Positions 6,728 to 12,775 of a DNA stretch of 12,775 bases are shown here, piece by piece (the first letter of the stretch is position 1; each line of letters begins with the position of its first letter). A program made the position numbers and the translations under genes. Source of the DNA: Candidatus Faecalibacterium faecipullorum (GTDB taxonomy: Bacteria > Bacillota > Clostridia > Oscillospirales > Ruminococcaceae); the NCBI GenBank assembly GCA_019118985.1, contig DWXX01000083.1:1-12775 (forward strand), written 5' to 3'. Under the pieces are notes generated by a model. That model ran no database searches, had not been told where the DNA came from, and was given only the letters and a program-made list of their open reading frames with translations.

Positions 6728-7935
6728 ACCTGACTATGCTGCGGGAGACCTTCCGCCAGGCGCTGCGCAACATCGCGGGCAACAAGTTCCGCACCCTGCT
6801 GACCATGCTGGGCATCATCATCGGCATCATGGCGGTCATCGTCATCGTCGGTCTGGGCAACGGCATGACCCGGAGCATGCGGGACAGCTTTGCCTCGATG
6901 GGCACCAACACCCTCACCGTCTCGGTGCCGGGCTTCGGCTCCCGGACGGTGGACGTCGACGAGATGTACGCCCTCGCCGATGAAAACCCCGACCTGTTCG
7001 AGGCGGTCTCGCCGGTGGTGACCCTCGCGGGCAGCGTCAGGGTGGGCCGCTCCACCCTCGACGAGACCACCGCCAGCGGCGTCAGCGAGCGGTACCTCGC
7101 CATGAGCAGCCGCACGGTGGCCGAAGGCCGGGGCATCCAGTACGTCGACGTCGAGGACAACAAGAAGGTCTGCGTGGTGGGCGCTTACGTCGCCCGGGTG
7201 GGCTACGGGGGCAACGCCCTCGGCCAGACCATCAAGGTGGGCGCCGACCAGTACACCATCGTCGGCGTGCTGGAGGCCAAGGTCAGCGACCCCTCCAGCC
7301 AGGAGGGCAGCGACGACGACGTGGTCTACCTGCCCTACACCACCGCCCTGCGGGCGGCGGGCAGCCGGACGGCCAGCTCCTACACCTTCACCCTGGTGGA
7401 CGAGAGCCTGGCTGCCGAGGGCAAGGCGGCCATCGAGCAGAAGCTGACCGAGCTGTTCCACTCCTCCGACGGCTTCATGGTGATGAGCATGAGCGAGATG
7501 CTGGACACCATGACCTCGATGGTCAACATGGTCATCATGGTGCTGACCGTCATCGCCGGCATTTCGCTGCTGGTGGGCGGCATCGGCATCATGAACATCA
7601 TGATGGTCTCGGTCACCGAGCGCACCCGCGAGATCGGCATCCGCAAGGCCCTCGGCGCGAAGGAAAAGACCATCCTGGCCCTCTTTGTCATCGAGGCGGC
7701 GCTGACCTCCGCCCTCGGCGGGGTGGCCGGCATCGGGCTGGGGTACGTCGTCTCGATGGCGGCCAACCAGGTCCTGCCCCTCGTCCTGACCGACATGGAG
7801 CTGACCGTCAGCCCCTCGCCGGGGTCGGTGGCGGTGGCCTTCGGCATCTCGGTGGGCATCGGCATCCTGTTCGGTTACCTGCCGGCCAAACGGGCGGCCC
7901 GCCTCAACCCCATCGACGCATTGAGATATGATTGA
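6724..7935 (+). CDS. MacB/FtsX-family ABC transporter permease
   Basis: 403 residues with the standard four-helix MacB plan: an amphipathic start and first membrane helix (about 24-44, preceded by ALRNIAGNKFRTLLTMLG), a large extracellular MacB-type core domain (about 48-262), then three helices (about 269-297, 318-346, 368-389). The cytoplasmic loop VTERTREIGIRKALGAK (297-313) and terminal AKRAARLNPIDALRYD are diagnostic for this family. These proteins do not usually carry substrate through the membrane; they act as mechanotransmitters that move extracellular cargo or signals. The gene overlaps the ATPase gene by ATGA and ends 78 nt before the S-layer-homology gene, with no terminator visible between. 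B. subtilis YknZ is the comparable type. The substrate cannot be read from sequence: a peptide, bacteriocin, antibiotic or lipid are all possible. Confidence 0.93.
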   Translation: MNLTMLRETFRQALRNIAGNKFRTLLTMLGIIIGIMAVIVIVGLGNGMTRSMRDSFASMGTNTLTVSVPGFGSRTVDVDEMYALADENPDLFEAVSPVVTLAGSVRVGRSTLDETTASGVSERYLAMSSRTVAEGRGIQYVDVEDNKKVCVVGAYVARVGYGGNALGQTIKVGADQYTIVGVLEAKVSDPSSQEGSDDDVVYLPYTTALRAAGSRTASSYTFTLVDESLAAEGKAAIEQKLTELFHSSDGFMVMSMSEMLDTMTSMVNMVIMVLTVIAGISLLVGGIGIMNIMMVSVTERTREIGIRKALGAKEKTILALFVIEAALTSALGGVAGIGLGYVVSMAANQVLPLVLTDMELTVSPSPGSVAVAFGISVGIGILFGYLPAKRAARLNPIDALRYD

Positions 7936-8013
7936 GACAGGATGGAAAATGGATGGAGTTTGCAGACTCTTCTGCGCCTGCCTCGTTGGGATAGACAGAA
8001 AGGAACGACACCC

Positions 8014-10074
8014 ATGACAAAACGGATACTCGCGCTGCTTTTGGCCGTCTGCGCCGCCTGCGCCCTGCTGGCGCTGCCCGCGTCGGCCGGCGGCGCCAAC
8101 ACGGCGGTGCAGGCCGCGGTGATGCTGGGGGCGCTGGACGGCGGCCAGGACGCCGCCGCCCCCCTGACCCGCGGGCAGCTGGCCGAGCTGCTGGCCGCCT
8201 TCTCCCCCTACCGGGGCAGCGCCGGCGGCGCCGGCAGCCTCTTTGCCGACGTGGCCGGGGACAGTGAGGCCGCCCCCGCCATCCGCACCGCCGTCGGGCA
8301 GGGGTGGATGAGCGGCTATTCGGACGGCACCTTCCGGCCGGATGACCCCGTCACCCTGGAGGGGGGCTGCGCCGCGGCGCTCAATCTGCTGGGGTACGAC
8401 GTCACCACCCTGAGCGGCAGCTTCCCCGACGCGCAGCTGAACAAAGCCCGGGCGCTGGGCCTGCGGGACGGCATTGCCGCCAAACAGGGCGACACCCTGA
8501 CCATCGCCGAGGGCGCGCAGCTGGTCTACAACGCCCTGACCGCCCCCACCGCTGAGGGCGAGGTCTACGGCAGCACCCTGGGCTTTGCCGTCGCCGACGG
8601 GCAGGTGGACATCTCCTCGGTGCTGCTGGAAGATGTCGAGGGCCCCTTTGTGGCAGCCGGGGGCGACCCGCTGCCCTTTGAACCCGCGGCGGTCTACCGC
8701 AACGATGAAGCTGCGGCCGCGGCAGCCCTTGCGCCCTACGACGTCTACTACTACAACCGGAACGCCCGCACCCTCTGGGTCTACACCGCCAAGGCGGCGG
8801 GCCGGGTCACGGCGGTGTCGCCCTCGGCGTCCGCCCCCGCCAGCGTGACGGTGGCCGGCACCGCGTATACCATCGGCACAAGCGAGGCCGCGTCGGCCCT
8901 GTCCTCCCTGAACGGGGGCGGGGTGGGCCAGGTGGTCACCCTGCTGCTGGGGATGGACGACGAGGTGGTCCGGGTGCTGACCGGCGAGGCGGCCGACCAG
9001 GTGTTCTACGGGGTGGTGCAGTCCTCATCCCGCAGCTTGACCGAGGCAAACGGCGCCGACGTCCGCCAGGCCGTCACGGTGGCCTGCACCGACGGGGTGA
9101 CCCGCACCGTCAGCGTGGATAAGAGCCTGAGCCTGCCCGCCGGGTGGCTGGTCGAGATCACGGTGGATGAAAACGGCGAGAGCGTCCGCGCCATCGACGA
9201 AAAGCAGACCAGCGGCCTCTTCAGCGCCGACGGCACCGCCCTCGGCGGCATGGCCCTCGCGGCCGACGTCGAGATCCTGGACACGACGGGGGAGGGGATG
9301 GCTGGGACGGTCCGTCCCAGTCGCCTGGCGGGGGTGACCCTCTCGGGCGGCGACGTCCGCTACTACACCACCAATGAAGCCGGCGAGATCGACCGGCTGA
9401 TCCTCGATAACGTCACCGGCGACCTGTGGACCTACGGCCTGCTGGACGACGCCCGCAACCTGACCGACGCCGCGGCCGCCGCCATCGACGGGACCGACGC
9501 CGCGGCCGGCGGCACCGGCGGCAGCCTGTCCAGCCTGGCGGACAGCATCCTGCCCTCCACCAGCGACATTCTGTACGGCATCATCGACGGCAGCATCCTC
9601 AGCACCTTCTGGGAGAGCCTTACCTCCAGCCCCAGCAGCATCGCGAGCTGGGCGCTCAGCGCCGCCGCAGACAACACCTCCGGCCTTTTGAGCAGCCTTC
9701 TGGGCTGGCTGGGGGAGGGCGCGAGCTACGTCTGCACCATCGACGGGGAGAACGCCACCCTCAACACCGCGGTGAAGTACCCGGTGGTGGCGGGGGGCAT
9801 CGCGGTGGGCAAGAATGCCTCGGGCACGGTGACCTCGATGCGGCAGCTCGCGCCGGTGCTGATCGACGCCCTCGGCGCAGCCAGCGCCATGAGCGGCGGC
9901 GAGCGGTACGACACCGCCGACGACATGCAGGTCTATCTGTGGTACGGCGGGCAGTACTTTGCCACCACCCTCGCGCAGGTCAACGCCGAGGACTACTACC
10001 TGATCGGCTGGCGGGACGCCATGGGCTGCGCCGCCGGCGGGAAGATCCGGGTGCTGGTGGCCGTCAAACGATAA
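8014..10074 (+). CDS. Secreted S-layer-homology (SLH) domain protein of unknown function
   Basis: 686 residues. The start ATG has AAAGGA 9 nt upstream and opens a clean signal peptide, MTKRILALLLAVCAACALLALPASA, with likely cleavage after residue 25; an in-frame ATG at 7942 would put a charged stretch before it and has a weaker ribosome site. Three SLH-like repeats fill about 27-175: the clearest is LFADVAGDSEAAPAI with GWMSGYSDGTFRPDDPVT (76-114). The TRAE-type motif is altered in each (TRGQ, TLEG, TIAE). SLH modules usually hold proteins to secondary cell-wall polymers. The remaining 500 residues are beta-rich with no domain I recognise, interrupted by an Ala/Gly/Ser linker and a hydrophobic stretch (about 482-587) that has no Lys or Arg. 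Being last-but-one in the exporter operon, it may be the wall-side partner or a product of the transporter; this is inference. Confidence 0.85.
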   Translation: MTKRILALLLAVCAACALLALPASAGGANTAVQAAVMLGALDGGQDAAAPLTRGQLAELLAAFSPYRGSAGGAGSLFADVAGDSEAAPAIRTAVGQGWMSGYSDGTFRPDDPVTLEGGCAAALNLLGYDVTTLSGSFPDAQLNKARALGLRDGIAAKQGDTLTIAEGAQLVYNALTAPTAEGEVYGSTLGFAVADGQVDISSVLLEDVEGPFVAAGGDPLPFEPAAVYRNDEAAAAAALAPYDVYYYNRNARTLWVYTAKAAGRVTAVSPSASAPASVTVAGTAYTIGTSEAASALSSLNGGGVGQVVTLLLGMDDEVVRVLTGEAADQVFYGVVQSSSRSLTEANGADVRQAVTVACTDGVTRTVSVDKSLSLPAGWLVEITVDENGESVRAIDEKQTSGLFSADGTALGGMALAADVEILDTTGEGMAGTVRPSRLAGVTLSGGDVRYYTTNEAGEIDRLILDNVTGDLWTYGLLDDARNLTDAAAAAIDGTDAAAGGTGGSLSSLADSILPSTSDILYGIIDGSILSTFWESLTSSPSSIASWALSAAADNTSGLLSSLLGWLGEGASYVCTIDGENATLNTAVKYPVVAGGIAVGKNASGTVTSMRQLAPVLIDALGAASAMSGGERYDTADDMQVYLWYGGQYFATTLAQVNAEDYYLIGWRDAMGCAAGGKIRVLVAVKR

Positions 10075-10079
10075 ACGCG

Positions 10080-10103
10080 GCACAAAGGCGCATAGCCTTT
10101 TGC
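10080..10103 (+). other. Intergenic hairpin between SLH gene and small secreted-protein gene
   Basis: AAAGGC (10084-10089) pairs with GCCTTT (10095-10100) around a 5-nt loop. The stem extends by three more pairs across one bulged C to 10080/10103. No U-run follows the full stem, so it is more likely an RNA-processing or stability element than a terminator; partial attenuation cannot be excluded. Confidence 0.4.
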
Positions 10104-10136
10104 AATATACAAACAAATGAAAAGAGGGATACTTGT

Positions 10137-10685
10137 ATGATGAAAACCACGATGAAGCGTCTTGCCATGTTCGCCCTGTCCGCCTGTGTGGCGGCGGGGG
10201 GCGCCGTCTCCAGCTTTGCCGCCGCGCCGGCCTCTGACCGCTGGACGGCCGAGATTTTGGGCGTGCAGACCAACGAATGCGAGGGCACCCAGTACGCCGA
10301 GCTGGCCGTCCGCTTTGCCAGCAGCGGCGGCGCGGTGTACGACTACGCCATCTGCGGCGAGTGCGGCGACGTCAACGGCGAGGGCTGCCTTGCCGAGCTG
10401 GACGACGTCACCGGCAATTTCAGCAACCTGGTGGTCTGCCAGGGCAGGCTGGACAACGGCGAGCGTGTGATGACCGTCTCCAGCATCACCAGCGGCAACA
10501 GCGCCATGCAGCGCAACACCGCCAGCGTCATGCTGCCCGCAGAGGATGTGGCGGGCTATGACCTCTACCTGGTGGGCGAGGGGGGCGCCGAGACCAAGCT
10601 CGAGGTGACCGGCGACGAAAAGTGGGCCCACTTTGACGCTTACCTCGGCGGCGGCGTCGCGCTGATCCGGATGGTCGAGCGGTAA
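10137..10685 (+). CDS. Small secreted cysteine-containing protein, unknown family
   Basis: 182 residues from ATG 10137; an immediately following ATG at 10140 is equally possible, both served by AAAGAGGGA at 10121-10129. The N-terminus is an export signal: basic MMKTTMKR, a hydrophobic stretch, then SSFAAAPAS with likely cleavage near 28-30. LSAC at 14-17 also fits a lipobox, but the hydrophobic core before it is short, so lipoprotein status is uncertain. The mature part has five cysteines: C48, then a cluster CGECGDVNGEGC (73-84), and C101. It looks beta-rich and acidic and ends RMVER. I recognise no family. It lies 62 nt after the SLH gene in the same direction, so it is probably the last gene of the exporter operon and may be a cargo or accessory envelope protein. 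The frame is open upstream, but only as a shadow of the SLH gene. Confidence 0.75.
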   Translation: MMKTTMKRLAMFALSACVAAGGAVSSFAAAPASDRWTAEILGVQTNECEGTQYAELAVRFASSGGAVYDYAICGECGDVNGEGCLAELDDVTGNFSNLVVCQGRLDNGERVMTVSSITSGNSAMQRNTASVMLPAEDVAGYDLYLVGEGGAETKLEVTGDEKWAHFDAYLGGGVALIRMVER

Positions 10686-10750
10686 CGCCCCGCTCCCCGC
10701 AAAAAGCAAAACAGCGATCCCCCTGACATCTGCGAAGATTGGGTCAAAGG

Positions 10751-10789
10751 AGAGCCGCCGCGCCTGGCATACGCCGGTGCGGCGGCTCT
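10751..10789 (+). terminator. Long GC hairpin after the exporter operon, possible terminator
   Basis: AGAGCCGCCGC (10751-10761) pairs perfectly with GCGGCGGCTCT (10779-10789). The 17-nt interior can pair further (GCC with GGT, GGC with GCC) to leave an ATAC loop. It is placed as expected for the end of the exporter operon, 65 nt after the stop. The U-tract is poor (TTCCTGC), so termination may be weak, and an RNA-stability role is an alternative. Confidence 0.5.
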
Positions 10790-10826
10790 TCCTGCATGGA
10801 GGCGGGCCGAAACCGCGGCGCGGAGG

Positions 10827-10855
10827 TTGCAATTTCGGGCCGAAGTTGCTATAAT
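10827..10855 (+). promoter_or_regulatory. Sigma-70/SigA-type promoter of the oad operon
   Basis: TTGCAA at 10827-10832 and a perfect TATAAT at 10850-10855 with 17-bp spacing. Transcription should begin near 10862, giving a leader of about 58 nt. The leader holds a small TGCA/TGCA stem at 10890-10903 before the ribosome-binding site. Confidence 0.78.
10829..10849 (+). promoter_or_regulatory. Candidate operator: 21-bp inverted repeat inside the oad promoter
   Basis: Arms GCAATTTCGG (10829-10838) and CCGAAGTTGC (10840-10849) flank a single central G; nine of ten arm positions pair. It fills the whole space from the -35 to the first base before the -10, so a bound dimer would exclude RNA polymerase. 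A further CGGGCCGAA copy of its core lies 33 bp upstream (10803-10811, about three helical turns). The binding protein is unknown. Confidence 0.62.
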
Positions 10856-10919
10856 TTTAACGAATACGCAATGAGGCCGACGACCCCACTGCATTTCGGT
10901 GCAACAAGGAGGTACTTTT

Positions 10920-12302
10920 ATGAAACAGCTGCACATCACCGAGACGGTGCTGCGGGACGCACAGCAGTCGCTGATGGCGACCCGTATGCCCACCTCGGAC
11001 TTCATCGACATCCTGGACACCATGGATAAGGCCGGCTACTACTCGGTCGAGTGCTGGGGCGGGGCCACCTTTGACTCCTGCCTGCGCTACCTGCACGAGG
11101 ACCCGTGGGAGCGGCTGCGCACCATCCGGGCGCACATGAAGCACACCAAGCTCCAGATGCTGCTGCGGGGGCAGAACCTGCTGGGCTACCACCACTACTC
11201 GGACGACACCGTCCGCCGCTTCGTCACCGCGGCGGTGGAAAACGGCATCGACATCATCCGCATCTTTGACGCGCTGAACGATATGCGCAACATCAGGACG
11301 GCGGTGGACGCCTGCCTCGCCGCCGGGGCCGAGGCTCAGGGCACCATCTGCTACACCCTGTCCCCCATCCACGACCTGGCCCTCTACGTCAAACTGGGCA
11401 AGGAGATCGCCGCCATGGGCTGCCAGTCCCTGTGCATCAAGGACATGGCCGGCATCATGAGCCCCAAGGAGTGCTACGACCTGGTGTCGGCCCTCAAGAA
11501 GGAGATCGACATCCCCATCTTCGTCCACACCCACCAGACCACCGGCCTGGGGTACATGACCTACCTCAAGGCGGCCGAAGCCGGGGCGGACGGCATCGAC
11601 ACCGCCATCTCCTGCATGTCGGCGGGCACCTCCCAGCCCACCACCGAGTCGATGGTCTACGCCCTGACCCAGATGGGCTATGACTGCGGCATCGAGTACA
11701 AGCTGCTCTCGGCCATCAACGACCACTTTGTGCCGGTGCAGCAGAAGTTCATGGAGAAGGGCGTCTTCGACCCCTATGTCCTGTCGGTCAAGGCCGACGC
11801 GCTGCGCTATCAGATCCCCGGCGGCATGCTTTCGAACCTGGTGGCCCAGCTCAAGACCATGCACGCCATCGACAAGCTGGACGAGGTGCTGGCCGAGACC
11901 CCGCGGGTCCGCAAGGACCTGGGCTACCCGCCCCTCGTCACCCCGCTGAGCCAGATGGTGGGCACCCAGGCCACCCAGAACGTCCTGCTGGGCGAGCGGT
12001 ACAAGAACATCGGCAAGGAGATCAAAGCCTACATCCGCGGCGAGTACGGCCGGGCCCCCGGCCCCATCGACCCGGCCCTCGAGGCCAAGGTCCTGGCGGG
12101 CGGCGAAAAGATCGAGGGCCGCTACGCCGAGACCCTGGCCCCCGAGTTCCCCGCCGCCAAGGAGAAACTGGGCAAGCTGGCCAGAGACGAGCTGGACGTT
12201 TTGAGCTACATCGCCTTCCCCCAGCAGGCCATGGACTTCTTTGAAAAGCGGGAGCTGGAAAAGGCGCTGGTGGCCGACTACACCATCCGGGAGGTGGAGT
12301 GA
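10920..12302 (+). CDS. oadA: Oxaloacetate decarboxylase alpha / pyruvate carboxylase subunit B-type carboxyltransferase
   Basis: 460 residues from the ATG that follows AAGGAGGT (10906-10913); an in-frame upstream codon at 10899 lies before the ribosome site and is not used. Seen: the TIM-barrel carboxyltransferase domain with ITETVLRDAQQSLMATRM (metal-ligand Asp13), CIKDMAG (Lys174, carbamylated in the family) and FVHTHQTTG (metal-ligand His203 and His205), then the conserved C-terminal helical region with GGMLSNL and GQAT-like GTQATQNV. It transfers CO2 from oxaloacetate (or a similar 2-oxo acid) to biotin in the cytoplasm. Many OadA proteins carry their own biotinyl domain at the C-terminus; this one ends without it, and a separate carrier gene begins at 12660. 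The gene is followed by oadG one nucleotide after its stop, which supports a Na+-pumping decarboxylase rather than a pyruvate carboxylase. Confidence 0.9.
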   Translation: MKQLHITETVLRDAQQSLMATRMPTSDFIDILDTMDKAGYYSVECWGGATFDSCLRYLHEDPWERLRTIRAHMKHTKLQMLLRGQNLLGYHHYSDDTVRRFVTAAVENGIDIIRIFDALNDMRNIRTAVDACLAAGAEAQGTICYTLSPIHDLALYVKLGKEIAAMGCQSLCIKDMAGIMSPKECYDLVSALKKEIDIPIFVHTHQTTGLGYMTYLKAAEAGADGIDTAISCMSAGTSQPTTESMVYALTQMGYDCGIEYKLLSAINDHFVPVQQKFMEKGVFDPYVLSVKADALRYQIPGGMLSNLVAQLKTMHAIDKLDEVLAETPRVRKDLGYPPLVTPLSQMVGTQATQNVLLGERYKNIGKEIKAYIRGEYGRAPGPIDPALEAKVLAGGEKIEGRYAETLAPEFPAAKEKLGKLARDELDVLSYIAFPQQAMDFFEKRELEKALVADYTIREVE

Positions 12303-12303
12303 T

Positions 12304-12645
12304 ATGGAAGGTACCTTTCTGACCGTACCCCAGGCGCTGCTGGTGGCCTTCTGCGGCCTTCTGATCGTCTTTATCATGCTGGCGGCGCTGTCCGGCATCA
12401 TGTACCTGCTCTCGAAGGCGCTGAACGCCGCGCCCAAACAGGAGGCCGCCGGCGCGCCGGCAGCCCCCACGGCCCCGGCTGCGCCCGCCGCCCCCGCCAA
12501 AGCGCCCGCCGGGCAGACCTATGCCGGCCAGGTGGCCCTTGTCGGCGTGGATGAAAAGACCGCCGCCTGCCTGATGGCCATTGTAAGCGAGGAGACCAAC
12601 ATCCCGCTGGACGAGCTGGTCTTCCGCAAGATCGAAGCGTTGTAA
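12304..12645 (+). CDS. oadG: Oxaloacetate decarboxylase gamma-type subunit (OadG family)
   Basis: 113 residues. One N-terminal membrane helix (about 11-37, VAFCGLLIVFIMLAALSGIMYLL), a proline/alanine-rich linker (about 40-73), and a small C-terminal segment, VALVGVDEKTAACLMAIVSEETNIPLDELVFRKIEAL. This is the normal small-subunit plan of OadG/MmdD proteins, which anchor the soluble carboxyltransferase to the membrane decarboxylase/Na+ pump subunit. The start is one nucleotide beyond the oadA stop, with GGGAGG at 12289-12294 inside the end of oadA, so translation is coupled. An in-frame extension upstream is only a shadow of oadA. The primary sequence of this family is poorly conserved, so the call leans on position and layout as well as on sequence. 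Confidence 0.82.
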   Translation: MEGTFLTVPQALLVAFCGLLIVFIMLAALSGIMYLLSKALNAAPKQEAAGAPAAPTAPAAPAAPAKAPAGQTYAGQVALVGVDEKTAACLMAIVSEETNIPLDELVFRKIEAL

Positions 12646-12659
12646 GGGAGGAACGTTCC

Positions 12660-12775
12660 ATGAAGTATATCATTACGCTCAACGGCAAACAGTTCGCGGT
12701 GGAGGTCGAGCGCGGCAAGGCCGCCGCCCAGTATATGGGCCCCGCGGCCCCCGCCCCCGCCGCCCCGGCGCCGGC
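12660..12775 (+). CDS. Biotin carboxyl carrier protein of the decarboxylase (N-terminal part, runs off window)
   Basis: Thirty-eight codons are visible before the window ends. It begins MKYIITLNGKQFAVEVERG, the beta-strand start common to GcdC/MmdC and OadA-type biotin carriers, and then enters an Ala/Pro linker. AGGGAGG at 12645-12651 gives a good ribosome site 8 nt before the ATG. The biotinylated lysine (usually in an AMKM motif) would lie beyond the window. The gene supplies the carrier domain that this OadA lacks. A membrane beta subunit (Na+-translocating decarboxylase) is expected further downstream but cannot be seen here. Confidence 0.82.
   Translation, partial: MKYIITLNGKQFAVEVERGKAAAQYMGPAAPAPAAPAP

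Noticed and set aside
7942..8013. Alternative upstream start for the SLH protein
   Set aside because: It would bury the signal peptide behind 24 extra residues; the ATG at 8014 has a better spaced AAAGGA.
9426..10136. In-frame open stretch before the 182-residue gene, within the SLH gene
   Set aside because: Arg/Gln/His-rich out-of-frame reading of the SLH gene; the true start has a ribosome site and a signal peptide.
10857..12500. Long open frame on the minus strand (about 547 codons) opposite oadA
   Set aside because: It is antisense to a clear carboxyltransferase gene, is low-complexity (Gly, Val, Leu, Asp, Gln rich), has no recognised domain, and is typical of the stop-poor antisense frame in GC-rich DNA.

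Overview
The window is GC-rich DNA, with G or C at almost every third codon position. All genes lie on the + strand and most have strong AAGGAGG-type Shine-Dalgarno sites. The gene set (butyryl-CoA dehydrogenase with its electron-transfer flavoprotein, an SdpR/SdpI-type pair, an S-layer-homology protein and a split biotin-dependent decarboxylase) suggests an anaerobic, butyrate-forming Firmicute. A high-GC member of the Oscillospirales/Ruminococcaceae is the best guess; no rRNA or other taxonomic marker is present to confirm it.

Layout. (1) 1-2588: the end of an acyl-CoA dehydrogenase (bcd-like), then etfB and etfA, closed by a clear intrinsic terminator at 2652-2681. This is the crotonyl-CoA to butyryl-CoA step. 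(2) 2687-4065: a compact autoregulated unit with a sigma70-type promoter, a palindrome at the predicted transcription start, a TTG-started ArsR-family repressor (SdpR type) and an overlapping SdpI-like membrane protein carrying an extra C-terminal PH-like domain. No SdpC-like toxin is visible. (3) 4066-10685: a control region with four TCAAG direct repeats at an exact 11-bp period just upstream of an extended -10. It is followed by a MacAB/YknXYZ-type ABC export system (adaptor, ATPase, permease, joined by ATGA overlaps), a secreted S-layer-homology protein and a small cysteine-containing secreted protein of unknown family. (4) 10686-12775: a long hairpin, then a promoter whose -35/-10 spacer holds a 21-bp near-perfect inverted repeat, then oadA, oadG and the start of a biotin carrier gene. 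These are parts of a Na+-pumping oxaloacetate-decarboxylase-type complex that continues past the window end.

How they fit together. The first and last blocks are central anaerobic energy metabolism. The two middle blocks are cell-envelope functions. The parts most worth follow-up are the regulatory DNA (three well-formed candidate operators at 2720-2735, 4211-4250 and 10829-10849) and the exporter cluster, with its apparently duplicated adaptor architecture and two secreted partner proteins of unknown role.
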